Shown: positions 18,883 through 28,685, counted from the stretch's first letter. The stretch: DNA of 64,000 nucleotides from Levilactobacillus namurensis (GCF_032197885.1 NZ_CP134159.1:1674001-1738000); one strand, 5' to 3'. Notes: a model not told the origin generated them from the letters alone. Numbers and translations: made by a program.

Positions 18883-19209
18883 ATGGGAATTGGACGCTTC
18901 GTTGCCGGCGTTACGGTGGCTGCCGGTGTTGGTTTAGCAACTTACTTAGCCTTGACCCAGCAAGATCCCCTCACTTGGGGCCGTCAGGTCAAACGCCAAG
19001 CCACCCACACGGCGCAACAGCTCGACAACGTTAAAACCGCGCAAGACCGGGTGGCTAGCGACGCACAGAAACTGGCGCAAGCCATCGAAGACGGGACCCA
19101 GACGCTTAACACGATTCAAACGCAGATTGATAAATTTCAGTTCAAAGTGGCCCCCCGGGTGGCTAAAATTGAGGAAACCCTGGACCATTTAGAACAGTCA
19201 CAATTTTGA
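18883..19209 (+). CDS. YtxH/YhaH-like membrane-anchored protein
   Basis: 108 residues: a glycine-rich transmembrane N-terminus (FVAGVTVAAGVGLATYLAL) followed by a long helical coiled-coil-prone region (QVKRQATHTAQQL through KIEETLDHLEQ). This architecture fits YtxH/YhaH proteins, which are often stress related but have no known activity. The gene follows hit by 3 bases and shares its transcript; prsA follows, as in Bacillus. Confidence 0.7.
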   Translation: MGIGRFVAGVTVAAGVGLATYLALTQQDPLTWGRQVKRQATHTAQQLDNVKTAQDRVASDAQKLAQAIEDGTQTLNTIQTQIDKFQFKVAPRVAKIEETLDHLEQSQF

Positions 19210-19316
19210 AGGTTTTGTAAAAGTTCCGGGACCTTTTTAGGTTTACGATTTTTTGTGTTATGATGTTCGAGTATGGTGATGAACACCAATTTTGATGAAT
19301 GGATGTGTTGAAGAAT

Positions 19317-20225
19317 ATGAAGAAATGGTTTATCGCCCTAGCCGGTGTGCTCTTATCTTTCACGCTTGCTGGTTGTGGGAGTCAGACCGTTGCCACGACG
19401 AACGGTGGTAAGATTACCGAAAGTGCCTACTACAGTAGCCTGAAAGGGACCTCTTCCGGTAAGCAAGTCTTGCAACAAATGATCTTGAACAAGGTCTTAG
19501 AGAAGCAATACGGTAGCAAAGTCAGCAAGGATGCTGTGACCAAGCAGTTCAACAAGTACAAGGCCCAATACGGTTCTTCCTTTAATAGCGTCTTGACCCA
19601 AAGTGGGATGACGCAATCCAGCTTGAAGACCGAAATCCGGTCCAACTTACTGTTGAAGGAAGCCGTTAAGGACAACGTCAAGGTCACGGACAAGCAACTC
19701 CAGAAGCAATTCAAGAGTTACCAGCCTAAGGTCACCGTTGCTCACATCTTAGTTGCTAAGAAGTCCACGGCCACTAAGGTCATCAACGACTTAAAGGACA
19801 CTAAGAAGGCCAACTTGGAAAGCGAATTTACTAAGTTAGCTAAGAAGTACTCCACGGATACGGCAACTAAGAAGAAGGGCGGTAAGTTAACGGCCTTCGA
19901 TAGTACCGACACGTCTTTGGACTCGACCTTTAAGAAGGCCGCCTTCAAGTTGAGCACTGACGAATACACCGCAACGCCTGTTAAGACGCAATACGGTTAT
20001 CACGTTATCTTGATGTTGAACAACCCTGGTAAGGGTACCCTGAAGCAACACAAGGCTGAACTGAAGCAACAAATCATCGACAACGACATGAACGACAGCA
20101 CGGTGCTGCACAACGTTGTTGCCAAGGTCTTGAAGAAGGGGAACGTTTCCATCAAGGACAACGACTTGAAGAACATCTTGTCAGATTACCTGTCAAGCAG
20201 CTCCTCATCCTCATCATCTAAGTAA
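19317..20225 (+). CDS. prsA: PrsA foldase lipoprotein (parvulin-type PPIase)
   Basis: 302 residues. A lipoprotein signal peptide ends in LAGC (lipid-modified Cys20). The parvulin domain spans roughly 140-240, with VTVAHILVA, the [19 protein letters not shown] segment and [10 protein letters not shown] near its end. The protein folds exported proteins on the outer membrane face, including penicillin-binding proteins. The tail is a run of serines. Codon use is strongly biased (nearly all Lys as AAG), as in highly expressed genes. The start at ATG 19317 gives a normal signal peptide; the frame opens 6 codons earlier and the ribosome binding site is weak. It sits downstream of hit-ytxH with an 89-base gap and has its own terminator. 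Confidence 0.95.
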   Translation: MKKWFIALAGVLLSFTLAGCGSQTVATTNGGKITESAYYSSLKGTSSGKQVLQQMILNKVLEKQYGSKVSKDAVTKQFNKYKAQYGSSFNSVLTQSGMTQSSLKTEIRSNLLLKEAVKDNVKVTDKQLQKQFKSYQPKVTVAHILVAKKSTATKVINDLKDTKKANLESEFTKLAKKYSTDTATKKKGGKLTAFDSTDTSLDSTFKKAAFKLSTDEYTATPVKTQYGYHVILMLNNPGKGTLKQHKAELKQQIIDNDMNDSTVLHNVVAKVLKKGNVSIKDNDLKNILSDYLSSSSSSSSSK

Positions 20226-20238
20226 TTCCTAACCACCT

Positions 20239-20271
20239 AAAACGACTCGCCCACCGGCGGGTCGTTTTTTT
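20239..20271 (+). terminator. Terminator of prsA
   Basis: An AAACGACTCGCC / GGCGGGTCGTTT stem is followed by eight T. Confidence 0.9.
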
Positions 20272-20284
20272 TCGGCCTAAACAC

Positions 20285-20342
20285 CAAAAAAGAAGCATCC
20301 GGATCAGGTCGCTCAGTGAGCCGCCCTAATCTGGATGCTTCC
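20285..20342 (-). terminator. Terminator of the yhaMNO operon
   Basis: GAAGCATCCAGAT pairs with ATCCGGATGCTTC (one mismatch) and is followed by TTTTTT on the minus strand. Confidence 0.8.
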
Positions 20343-20361
20343 CTTTTCATCTTTCAATTCA

Positions 20362-21336
20362 TCATTCCTGAGGCGTTACTGGCCCTGACTGGTTCGGCCG
20401 GTAGAATCGGCGACCATCCAAAGCGAAGACCCGTTCCGAGAACTCACCCGGTGCGGTATGCCCGACCACGGTATCCAACATCATGATGGACGCATCGAGT
20501 TCATCGAGCTGGTGCAAGACCTCGGCCTCCCGTAATGCTGGTCGAACGGGCGATCCGTACTCCAGCAAGCCATGATGGGCCAAGATCATGTGCCGTAAGA
20601 GTAGCACATCTTCCGCTTGAGGATCCAATTTCAACGGGTCACACGCCCGTACCAGTTCCCCATCGATCAAGACGATGTGCCCGACCAAGTTCCCCGCCAG
20701 CGTGTAGGTGGTGGCTTCGGGCCCCGACAGCTCAATCGTCTTTCCCAGGTCGTGTAGAATCGCGCCTGCGTATAACAACGGTGCATTTAAGTCCGGGTAC
20801 TGGGCCGTGACTGAGTGGGCCAACCGCAAGATGGAAATCGTGTGGAAGGCTAGGCCCCCCTTGAACGCGTGGTGGTTACTCTTCGCCGCCGGGTAAGTAA
20901 AGAACTGGTCCCGAAATTCCGTCAGGAGACGTCGTACCAGGCGTTGCCAGGTGGGTTGGGTGATCTCAAAGATCGTCTGGTTAATGTAGTCTTCCATGGC
21001 CTCGCGGGTCATCGGTGCCTGTTCGATAAAGTCGGCCGCACTGAGACCATCCCCCGGCGTGGCTAACCGCATATGGGTAATCTTGATTTGCGGGTGCGTC
21101 TGGTACTTCTCTCGCCGCCCCTGCAAATGAACCACCTGACCCGCGACAAATTGTTCGGTATCCGCGGGGCTAGCGTCCCAATACTTACCGGAGATTTCTC
21201 CCGACCGGTCTTCAAAAACCAGTGCAATGTACGGTTTCCCGTTCTTCGCAGTCCGTACGTCCGCCGACTTCAGGAGGACAAACAGGTCCACCGCGTCATC
21301 GACCGCATAGTCCATCAGTTGTTTCTTTGTCGTCAT
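20362..21336 (-). CDS. yhaM: 3'-5' exoribonuclease YhaM
   Basis: 324 residues: an N-terminal OB-fold (DLFVLLKSADVRTAKNGKPYIALVFEDRSG) followed by an HD domain (HHAFKGGLAFHTISILRLAHSV, AGAILHDLGKTIELSG, and MILAHHGLLEYGSP). YhaM trims RNA 3' ends and can act on single-stranded DNA. The start lies 14 bases after the yhaN stop on the minus strand, so it is the last gene of a yhaO-yhaN-yhaM operon, as in Bacillus. Confidence 0.95.
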   Translation of the reverse strand: MTTKKQLMDYAVDDAVDLFVLLKSADVRTAKNGKPYIALVFEDRSGEISGKYWDASPADTEQFVAGQVVHLQGRREKYQTHPQIKITHMRLATPGDGLSAADFIEQAPMTREAMEDYINQTIFEITQPTWQRLVRRLLTEFRDQFFTYPAAKSNHHAFKGGLAFHTISILRLAHSVTAQYPDLNAPLLYAGAILHDLGKTIELSGPEATTYTLAGNLVGHIVLIDGELVRACDPLKLDPQAEDVLLLRHMILAHHGLLEYGSPVRPALREAEVLHQLDELDASIMMLDTVVGHTAPGEFSERVFALDGRRFYRPNQSGPVTPQE

Positions 21337-21349
21337 CGAATCACCCTTT

Positions 21350-23980
21350 CTAAGTCGTCAACGTTAAGACTCGCCGCCCAGTGGCTGGTTGTGCCGCTGC
21401 CGCATCGGCTGTCAGCAGAATGATCTGCAACTGCTGGCCTAACTTGGTCAACAAGCGATAAGCCGCCTGCCGCCGTTGCGCATCGAAGTTGACCAAGCCA
21501 TCGTCAATCACTAACGGCATGGCCGCCTGGGGCTGCATAACCACCGCAAAGGCCAACTTCATGGCCAGGTCCAACTGCTCGGCCGTTCCCCGGGACAATT
21601 GGTCCACAGTCAGCCAGACCCCATCGGCCGCCCGGCGTACTCGTAACGTTTCCGCTGTTAAGTCAAGTTTAGTATACCGGTTTTCCGTGAGTTGCGCATA
21701 AAAAGTACTAGTCCGCGCCACGATTCGGGGCAACCGATCCCCAGATGCCGCCAATAACGTGGCGCGAATCCATTGACTGGTCAGCCGTGCGACCAACCAG
21801 TCTTGCGTGGTCGCGCGCATCTGAGTCTCCAGGTTAGCCAACCGCTGACGCAATACGGTCTGAGTCCCGTTAGTGGTCAGTTGAGCCAGCTGACCGGCCA
21901 ACGTGGCTAACCGCGTCGTGACCGCATCCAGTTGGTGCTGGGTGGCTCGTTGCTGGTCCTGCGCCGCCTGAACCTGCTGCTGTAACTGGTGTTGATCCGA
22001 GAAGCGTTGTAGCGCCGCTAAAGTCTCTGCACCCAACTGATCGGCCAAGGCCTGGCGTTGGGCCGTCCGATTACCTTGGTCCCGGATAGCCTGGTAGGTC
22101 TGATAAAAGGTCGCCGTGTCCGGAACGTTCCGGGTCCGTAAGAAGGTCGCCACCGCGTGCTCCGCGGTTTTAACGGCGGCCTGGTCCTGACGAATTCGTC
22201 CCGTCAGGTTGGCCAACTCTCCGTTCTGGGTGATCAGCCGTTGCTGAGTACTCTGCAATTGCCGCAACTGCGTCAAGATACTGGTCAATGACTGGCCCTT
22301 AAGCGTCGGTAGTGCGGTGGTCGCCTGCGTCATAAACGTGGTCACTTGCGCTGTGGCCTGATCTAACTGGTCATGGACGGTCTGCCGCTGAGCGGTCAAC
22401 CGTTCCCACTCCCCAATCGCCGTCTGGGCTGCAAACCATTGTTCCACGGGCAAGTGGTCGAGGCCGTGACTGGTCCCCACGGCGTCAATCTGGTTATTCA
22501 GGTCATCGATTCGGTGGTTGCCCTCGCGCAATTGGGCCTGTGTATCCCGGATATCCGCAGTCAGCTGCTGGGCTTCCCGACTAGCCGGCGTTTCGCCGTC
22601 AACGATGAAGACCCCATAATAGCCCACCACGATTCCCAGGACGGCCCCAATCAGTTTAAAGAGCGTTCCTGGTAGGAACATGGCCCCGACCAGGATCACC
22701 AACCCAGCGGCCAACCAGCCCAACTGTTTATCAGCCAACGGATTCCGTTGTCGTCGCGTGGGTTGGGCAGCCTGATACTGGGCATTGAGCTGATTCAGCT
22801 CCTGTTGCAACCGGCGACGCTTCTGGGTCGCCAGCTGCAGGTCTGCTTGCGCCTGCTTAAAGGTCTGGGTCGTCTGCAACGAGAACGGCCGGGGCATCCG
22901 ACCATCCGCCGTAGCGTACTGCTGTTCAATGGCCCCCATGCGCTGCGCCAGCTCCTGGTCCGTAGCCGCTAAGCGGTCGCGTTCCTGACCCGCTGCCGTC
23001 TGCGCGGCTAACTGGTCGAATAAGGGATCGACCTGGTCGGGAACCCGTAAGTACTGTTGGAACAGGCTCGATAGTTGGGTATGAGCCTGGAGGTCCCGTA
23101 ACCGGCGCTGATTGGCCTGGGCACTGGTCTGACTGGCGGTGAGCTGGTGGCGTAACCGTTCCAGTTCAGTGGCATCCTCCTGGCTAAATCCCGTGGTCGG
23201 CTGGTCCGTCGCCGTCCCCAGACGTTGCCATTGCTCAAAAGTTGACCACTGTGCTTGCAAATGCGTCAATTGGTCCGTCGTTGTCCGCTGTTTCGTCAAG
23301 CGGTGCTGTAACGTAACTTGCTGCTGGTGACTATCCCGCTGGTCCTTAAGCAACTGCCAGTAGGTGGTGTAGGATTCATTGGCCTTGGCCAATTTGTCAC
23401 GTAACGCCTGATGCTCTTGTAACAACTGGTTTAACGTTGGCTTGCGGCCTTGGGGCTTATAGAGCGTCTCCGCCGTCTGGTCCAAGGTCTTAGCCTGCTC
23501 CAGCCAAAAGTCGCTCCCGACCGCCCCAACATGTTGCAGGTGTTCCGTCAAGACCTGCTTGGAAGCCTGAAAAACCGCGCCCAATCGCATCTCGTTAACG
23601 GCGTAGACGTTGGTAAAGAGCTGTGCATCGACCGGGGCCAGCAACGTGGACAATTGCGTCGCCGGCAACGGCAAGTCCGTGGTCAGGTTCTTGAGGGTCA
23701 CCCGACCGCCCCGGGGACCATCCACCCGGGTCACCAGGTACGTCACCTGATCCTTGACCAGCTCGATACTCCCCCCGAAACGACTCCCATCCAGCGGTTC
23801 GTAGCGTAACGCCGGGTGTTTTTTGGTGGGAAAGCCAAATAAAATAGCGGTGATGAACTGGGTAATGGTCGATTTCCCAGCCTCGTTGGGCCCTAAAATG
23901 ACGTTCAGTCCCCGGTCCAACGAGAAGGTCCGGTCGTGGAACTGACCGTAACCAAATAACGTTAAGGTTTTAAGATACAT
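21350..23980 (-). CDS. yhaN: SbcC/RecN-like AAA ATPase YhaN
   Basis: 876 residues with an SMC/Rad50-like layout: an N-terminal Walker A GPNEAGKST (about 32-40) with FGYGQFHDRTFSLDRGLNVIL before it; long coiled coils broken by two hydrophobic segments near 420-460 (WLAAGLVILVGAMFLPG and IGAVLGIVVGYYGVFIV); and a C-terminal signature LSRGTAEQLDLAMKLAFA with Walker B MPLVIDDGLVNFD. It should pair with the YhaO nuclease as a Rad50-Mre11-type complex, possibly at the membrane. The role is inferred from the family. Overlap with yhaO is 11 bases. Confidence 0.9.
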   Translation of the reverse strand: MYLKTLTLFGYGQFHDRTFSLDRGLNVILGPNEAGKSTITQFITAILFGFPTKKHPALRYEPLDGSRFGGSIELVKDQVTYLVTRVDGPRGGRVTLKNLTTDLPLPATQLSTLLAPVDAQLFTNVYAVNEMRLGAVFQASKQVLTEHLQHVGAVGSDFWLEQAKTLDQTAETLYKPQGRKPTLNQLLQEHQALRDKLAKANESYTTYWQLLKDQRDSHQQQVTLQHRLTKQRTTTDQLTHLQAQWSTFEQWQRLGTATDQPTTGFSQEDATELERLRHQLTASQTSAQANQRRLRDLQAHTQLSSLFQQYLRVPDQVDPLFDQLAAQTAAGQERDRLAATDQELAQRMGAIEQQYATADGRMPRPFSLQTTQTFKQAQADLQLATQKRRRLQQELNQLNAQYQAAQPTRRQRNPLADKQLGWLAAGLVILVGAMFLPGTLFKLIGAVLGIVVGYYGVFIVDGETPASREAQQLTADIRDTQAQLREGNHRIDDLNNQIDAVGTSHGLDHLPVEQWFAAQTAIGEWERLTAQRQTVHDQLDQATAQVTTFMTQATTALPTLKGQSLTSILTQLRQLQSTQQRLITQNGELANLTGRIRQDQAAVKTAEHAVATFLRTRNVPDTATFYQTYQAIRDQGNRTAQRQALADQLGAETLAALQRFSDQHQLQQQVQAAQDQQRATQHQLDAVTTRLATLAGQLAQLTTNGTQTVLRQRLANLETQMRATTQDWLVARLTSQWIRATLLAASGDRLPRIVARTSTFYAQLTENRYTKLDLTAETLRVRRAADGVWLTVDQLSRGTAEQLDLAMKLAFAVVMQPQAAMPLVIDDGLVNFDAQRRQAAYRLLTKLGQQLQIILLTADAAAAQPATGRRVLTLTT

Positions 23981-25190
23981 CGTGTCCCTCCTGGTTCATC
24001 AACCCTTGAAGTTGCTGGGTCGCTAAGGTCGCTAAGTCCTGCGGAGTCACCTGCGTATCCAGCCAATCTGCCAGACTGGGTTCTTGGGCCAACTTCCCGA
24101 ACAACTGCTGAATCGCTGCCGGGGTAAAGGTCGCCGCGGCCCCCTGATCCCAGTACGTCTGATCGAGCTGGGGCGCTTGGAGGTGCGCGGTGGGCCCTTG
24201 CAGGGTCATCTGCGGAAAGTAGCGCTGTGCCGCAGTCAGGTCCGCGCGGTGCGTTCGGTGGTACAATGCCGGCCAGTCGGTGGCCCGCCATTGCGTCTGG
24301 TCCGCCGGCGTTAACTCGGCGGTCAGCTGCAGCGTTAAGGGGGTCAGGGTCAGCTGTGAGGCCGGATGCGCCCGCACCCAAGTCGTCAGTGCAGCTTCCA
24401 GCTCCGTGAGGGTCGTGGCGGCCGTGGTCACCGTGGCCGTCTCCCATAAGAGGTCAGCCGTCGCAAAGAATTGCGGGACCAACTGTCGTCCCTGGCTGGT
24501 GACCAGGTAGGCCCCCTTGGTGCCAGTCTCCTGTTGGGTCCGCCCCTGCGGATTGCCCGCATAGATCACGGGTGGTTGGGCGTTTAACTGCTGCCGGTGA
24601 TGGATGTGGCCCAACGCCCAATAATCATACCGTTTAGCTAGCAACTCAGCTAAGGTGAAGGGCGCGTAGTGGTCCGCCGTCCCGCCAGTCGCCACCGCCC
24701 CGTGCAAAAGGCCGATATGCCAATCCGTCTGGGCATGTGGTGGGAAATCCGGTAGTGGGTCCGCGGTGACCCACCGTTGCGGATAACTAAAGCCGCTCAC
24801 GGCAACCGTCTCCCCCGACGCTAGGGTCAAGGTCTGGGTGCCCACCTGGTCCGTAAAGACCGTCACGTTCGCAGGATATGCCACCGCTTGGTGCTGATCC
24901 GTGGCGTAATCATGATTCCCAAAACTGACGAATACGGGAATCTGAGCCTGGTTCAACCGTTCGAATTGGTCGAAGAGATAGGCCTGGGCCGCCACACTCT
25001 GCTCGGCGCGGTCAAAGAGATCACCGGCCAGGACCACGAAATCGACGTGTTCCGCTAACGCCCGGTCAAAAATCTTGGTCGCTGCGGCGAACGTTGACTG
25101 GCGAATCCGCGTCAATAAGGCATTCGGCAGGGTCGTCAGCCCCAAAAACGGACTATCTAAATGTAAATCTGCTGCGTGAATAAACTGCAC
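23970..25190 (-). CDS. yhaO: SbcD/Mre11-like exonuclease YhaO
   Basis: About 406 residues. The calcineurin-type metallophosphoesterase signatures are all visible: FIHAADLHLDSPF near the start, VLAGDLFDRAE, FGNHDY, HIGLLHGAV and GHIHHR. It is the nuclease partner expected for YhaN. The start codon is a GTG: the one at 25190 is 8 bases after AAGGAG and gives MQFIHAAD; the GTG at 25199 overlaps the ribosome binding site. The C-terminal 150 residues are a family-specific capping region. It is the first gene of the yhaO-yhaN-yhaM operon. Confidence 0.92.
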   Translation of the reverse strand: MQFIHAADLHLDSPFLGLTTLPNALLTRIRQSTFAAATKIFDRALAEHVDFVVLAGDLFDRAEQSVAAQAYLFDQFERLNQAQIPVFVSFGNHDYATDQHQAVAYPANVTVFTDQVGTQTLTLASGETVAVSGFSYPQRWVTADPLPDFPPHAQTDWHIGLLHGAVATGGTADHYAPFTLAELLAKRYDYWALGHIHHRQQLNAQPPVIYAGNPQGRTQQETGTKGAYLVTSQGRQLVPQFFATADLLWETATVTTAATTLTELEAALTTWVRAHPASQLTLTPLTLQLTAELTPADQTQWRATDWPALYHRTHRADLTAAQRYFPQMTLQGPTAHLQAPQLDQTYWDQGAAATFTPAAIQQLFGKLAQEPSLADWLDTQVTPQDLATLATQQLQGLMNQEGHDVS

Positions 25191-25235
25191 GCCTCTCACT
25201 CCTTCTACACGCCTCTTTTACCCGTCACTTCACGA

Positions 25236-25284
25236 AAAAAATCGCCGGCGCCACCCCTCCCGCAGGAAGCGTCGCACCGACGAT
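25236..25284 (-). terminator. Terminator of the YheA-like gene
   Basis: ATCGTCGGTGC pairs (with G-T pairs) with GCGCCGGCGAT and is followed by seven T on the minus strand. Confidence 0.7.
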
Positions 25285-25293
25285 CACCGGGGA

Positions 25294-25638
25294 TTAACCC
25301 TGGTAGAGATCTTGAATTGGTTGCGTAATGGTCTGGTTAAGATCTGATAAGATCTGGTTGACTCCCCGTTCAGTTTCCATTAAGTCCTTGATGGACTCGA
25401 TCTTGGAGACTTTTTCGGCCAAGTCGTGCGCGTGCTTCAACTCGTCTTCGGTCAACTTTTGACCAGCCATTTGCTTTTGTTGTAAAGTCCCTTGTAATTG
25501 TTGGAATTCTTGGAACAACTTGTAGGTTTCGGCATCAGCCTTCATGGTTGCGAATGCTTTTTGAAGGGCCTGGTAGTCTGGGGTGGCCTTTAATGCTTCG
25601 GCCACCTGGTTCCCTAAGTCGTGTAAATTTTCAGCCAT
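25294..25638 (-). CDS. YlbF/YmcA-family protein (YheA-like)
   Basis: 114 residues, all-helical, Gln- and Lys-rich. The pattern LGNQVAEALKATPDYQALQKAFATMKADAETYKLFQEFQQLQ is the YlbF/YmcA/YheA family's helical core. Bacillus YlbF and YmcA control RNA processing by RNase Y; YheA has no defined job and lies beside yhaO, as here. It has its own ribosome binding site AGGAGG and a terminator. Confidence 0.85.
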   Translation of the reverse strand: MAENLHDLGNQVAEALKATPDYQALQKAFATMKADAETYKLFQEFQQLQGTLQQKQMAGQKLTEDELKHAHDLAEKVSKIESIKDLMETERGVNQILSDLNQTITQPIQDLYQG

Positions 25639-25717
25639 AGTGGTGGTTCCTCCTCAATAAAATCGTTTACTTATCAAGTGTACCATGTTTTGACCGCTGA
25701 CCCTAGTGAAGAATTGA

Positions 25718-27805
25718 CTACTCCACGTAGGACTTAGCCTTCTCCCACCACGACTTCACCTTATCCGCCGCGTTGTTGAACGACTTTCCTGCGTTATCGA
25801 GGCCCTGTTGAACCTGGTCCCAGATATCGCTGGTAGACCCGCCTGTACTTTCGCCCTTAGCTAAGGTCGACGCGTCTTGGGTATCAAAGGACGTGCCCTT
25901 GGTATTCGGCAGGATGCCCTGGAGTTCGGCTTGGAATAAGGGGCCTTCCCCCACGCCACTGACGTCTTCCAAGTGGTGCTTACTACTGGTGCTGTCAAAG
26001 CCTTCCCAAGTGGTTACCACCACGTCTGGGGTGTAGCCCACGATCCACTTATCCCGGGTCGCGTCGGCGTCTCCGTCGGCTTCGGTACTCCCGGTCTTAC
26101 CGGCAATCGTGTACCCATACGGCTTAGCGGACGCCCCAGTCCCGTAATTGAAGACGCCCATCATCATACTGGTCATCTGCTTAGCCGTCTTACTGGACAT
26201 GACGCGCGTGGTCTTGGCCGCTGAATCCTGGGTATCGACCACCACGTTACCCGAAGCGTCTACGATTTTCCGAATATAGTGGGCCGAACGCATCTGACCA
26301 CTGTTGGCGAACGCCGTGTAGGCTTGCGCTAACTGCTGGGGCGAGACCCCGGTCTTCAAGCCCCCCAGCGCTAAGGCCAGGTTCTTATCCGACTTGGTCA
26401 CGGGTAGGCCGAACTTCTTGACCGACTCGTACCCCTTATCAACACCAATCTTGTTCAATAACCAGACTGCTGGCGCGTTCGTACTCTGCGCCAGGGCTTG
26501 GTACATCGGAATCTTACCGCTGTAGACGCCCCCGTAGTTGTGCGGCGTATAGTTGTTGGTCCCGTAAGACTTCTTCTTATCCGTCAATTGCGAATCATAG
26601 TAGTAGCCGTTCTCTAACGCCGGCGTGTAGACCGCTAGCGGCTTGATCGTCGACCCGGGCTGACGGCGCATCTGCGTTGCCCGGTTATAGCCCCGGAAGA
26701 CGTGTTTCCCCCGGCCACCGACGACGGCTTCGACGCCTCCGGTGTTGGGGTCAATGGCAATGCTGGCGGCCTGGACCTTAGTTCCGTCGCTAGCATTGGC
26801 GGGGAAGTAGTTGTCATTTTTAAATAGGGTCTGCATCTGCGTCTGATTATTCTGGTCCAGGGTGGTATAGATCTTGTAGCCCCGGTTCATAATCTCAGAT
26901 TCGGTCAGCCCGTACTTACTGATAGCCTCGTTAATTACCGCATCGAAGAAGTACGGATACTTATAGGTATTCTTGTAGGTGTAATTGTCGTTGGTGGTCA
27001 GCGCGGTCGCCTGGTACTGCTTGGCCTGAGCGTTGGTAATGGCCCCCGTTTCCGCCATCAACCCCAGCACTAAGTTCCGGCGCTGGCGAGAAGCTTGCGG
27101 GTGATCAACGGGGTTGAACCCGCTAGGATTGCTCAGCATACCGGCTAAGGTCGCAGCTTGCGGGACCGTTAAGTTCTCAGCCGAGGTGCCAAAGTACCGC
27201 TCAGCGGCATCTTGGACCCCCCAAACGCCCTTGTCAAAGTAGGCGTTGTTCAGATACATCGAAAGAATATCCTGCTTACTGTAGACGTTCTCGACCTCTA
27301 CGGATAAGAACAGCTCCTTGAACTTTCGGGTAAACGTCTGTTCTTGTGTCAGGTAGGCGTTCTTCACCAGTTGTTGGGTCAGCGTACTCCCCCCACCACT
27401 AATATAGTCGCGGCGTAACAGCTTATTCTTCCCATACAGGTAAAATGCCCGGGCAATCCCCTTAATGGAGAAGCCGTGTTCGTGGTAGAAATTCCGGTCT
27501 TCAGTAGAAATGACCGCGTGTTGAACGTTGGTCGAAATCTGCGTTAGCGGCACGTAAGTCCCCTTCTGGGAATACAACGTCCCGGCCTTGCGATTCTGGC
27601 GATCATAGATTTTCGTCGGATTCTCTAGTGATGCTTTTAGGTTCCCAACGTCGGTGGTCTTGGCCATGAAGGTCAGGTAACCGCTCATCAGGAAGATTCC
27701 CGTCAACACGATGACAATCAGCCACCGCGTCAACTGAAACCGGCGCCAAAGCCGCTTGAAACGGTTTTTGAAACCGGTGCCTGGATTTGGTTGTTGGTTA
27801 TTCAT
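25718..27805 (-). CDS. Class A penicillin-binding protein (PBP1A/2A family)
   Basis: 695 residues. After a short basic cytoplasmic N-terminus there is one membrane helix (WLIVIVLTGIFLMSGYLTFMA), then the glycosyltransferase domain (ISTEDRNFYHEHGFSIKG, GGSTLTQQLVKNAYL, SVEVENVYSKQDILSMYLNN) and the transpeptidase domain with the nucleophile in RQPGSTIKP (Ser385), the STN triad of AQSTNAP and AGKTGST (Lys570). It polymerises and cross-links peptidoglycan outside the membrane. A TTG-initiated frame begins at 27829, but ATG 27805 follows AGAGG. The C-terminal tail is Asp/Lys-rich with no PASTA or FN3 domain. It is monocistronic. Confidence 0.95.
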   Translation of the reverse strand: MNNQQPNPGTGFKNRFKRLWRRFQLTRWLIVIVLTGIFLMSGYLTFMAKTTDVGNLKASLENPTKIYDRQNRKAGTLYSQKGTYVPLTQISTNVQHAVISTEDRNFYHEHGFSIKGIARAFYLYGKNKLLRRDYISGGGSTLTQQLVKNAYLTQEQTFTRKFKELFLSVEVENVYSKQDILSMYLNNAYFDKGVWGVQDAAERYFGTSAENLTVPQAATLAGMLSNPSGFNPVDHPQASRQRRNLVLGLMAETGAITNAQAKQYQATALTTNDNYTYKNTYKYPYFFDAVINEAISKYGLTESEIMNRGYKIYTTLDQNNQTQMQTLFKNDNYFPANASDGTKVQAASIAIDPNTGGVEAVVGGRGKHVFRGYNRATQMRRQPGSTIKPLAVYTPALENGYYYDSQLTDKKKSYGTNNYTPHNYGGVYSGKIPMYQALAQSTNAPAVWLLNKIGVDKGYESVKKFGLPVTKSDKNLALALGGLKTGVSPQQLAQAYTAFANSGQMRSAHYIRKIVDASGNVVVDTQDSAAKTTRVMSSKTAKQMTSMMMGVFNYGTGASAKPYGYTIAGKTGSTEADGDADATRDKWIVGYTPDVVVTTWEGFDSTSSKHHLEDVSGVGEGPLFQAELQGILPNTKGTSFDTQDASTLAKGESTGGSTSDIWDQVQQGLDNAGKSFNNAADKVKSWWEKAKSYVE

Positions 27806-27915
27806 TTTTCGATAGCCTCTTCTACTCAAGTGTCATGATGTTCCTATCATAGCATAGACTGGACGGCACGCTAGTTTTCAGGGCAAATTTTATGAACCTT
27901 TAACTTAGCTTAACC

Positions 27916-27964
27916 CAAAATAAAAACGGACAGGACGACCTTACTGGGTCTCCTGTCCGTCACG
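27916..27964 (-). terminator. Terminator of argR
   Basis: ACGGACAGGA and TCCTGTCCGT arms are followed by TTTTTATTTT on the minus strand. Confidence 0.85.
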
Positions 27965-28432
27965 TTAATGGGCGATTTCTGGATTCATCTCAGCGGCGAT
28001 GCGGTCGTGAAGCTTCTTGGCGACCTCCGCACTGGGGCTGATAATAAAGATGGTGTCGTGACCGGCCAACGTACCGGCAATCTCCGGTAGGTTAAGATCA
28101 TCGAAAATCACGGCCAGGAGGTTCCCGTTGCTGGGCAACGTCCGCACGATGTTCACGAATTCAACGCGCGTTAGACCCGTCACGACCTCGTTAATGGTCT
28201 CGCGGAGATGCTCCTCTTCACTGCGGTTCCCCGCCTTGAAGATGGTGTAGCGCAGATGGCCGTGGCCATCCTGGGCCTTCACGATCTGCATCTCCCGAAT
28301 GTCCCGTGAAATGGTTGCTTGGGTTGCTTGAATCCCGACTTCCTGCAAGTGCTCCATCAGCTCCTCTTGGGTTCCGATAGGATACTGATTAATTAACTGT
28401 TCGATTCGTGCTTGGCGAATGCTTTTTTTCAT
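27965..28432 (-). CDS. argR: Arginine repressor ArgR/AhrC family
   Basis: 155 residues. The N-terminal winged helix (RIEQLINQYPIGTQEELMEHLQEVGIQATQATISRDIREMQIVKA) and C-terminal arginine-binding trimerisation domain (the NLLAVIFDDLNLPEIAGTLAGHDTIFIISPS segment, with the paired Asp region) are standard. It is a hexameric repressor/activator of arginine metabolism. ATG 28432 follows GGAGGGGG by 8 bases; an upstream ATG at 28462 is less likely. It lies downstream of argS in the same direction with a promoter between them that carries ARG-box-like repeats, suggesting autoregulation. Confidence 0.95.
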   Translation of the reverse strand: MKKSIRQARIEQLINQYPIGTQEELMEHLQEVGIQATQATISRDIREMQIVKAQDGHGHLRYTIFKAGNRSEEEHLRETINEVVTGLTRVEFVNIVRTLPSNGNLLAVIFDDLNLPEIAGTLAGHDTIFIISPSAEVAKKLHDRIAAEMNPEIAH

Positions 28433-28502
28433 GAAAATGGCCCCCTCCGCATAAACTTGCATGATCTAATCTCAAAGGATGCGGATTGTGCCACATGACT
28501 TT

Positions 28503-28547
28503 GAATATTTATGAACTTAGTGTACCAAATATTCGTTTTCAACGCAA
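28503..28547 (-). promoter_or_regulatory. argR promoter with ARG-box-like inverted repeat
   Basis: On the minus strand, TTGCGT (28542-28547), 17 bases, TACACT (28519-28524). GAATATTT (28503-28510) and AAATATTC (28527-28534) form an 8-base inverted repeat straddling the -10; each arm resembles half of the ArgR consensus TGAATAWWWATTCA. Confidence 0.6.
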
Positions 28548-28685
28548 AAAGGCGCCTTCTTTAAAGGCAACTTCTCTCATAATTCGTTTTATTTTTTACC
28601 GTTCACCTACGGCCATCCCCCATCACAGATTTGTTTAGTGAGCCAAATAACCCGCCCCACCGGCGTTAATCAGCAAGGTGGCCTC

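Noticed and set aside
19201..19240. Possible terminator between the YtxH-like gene and prsA
   Set aside because: Arms are short with a mismatch and almost no loop.
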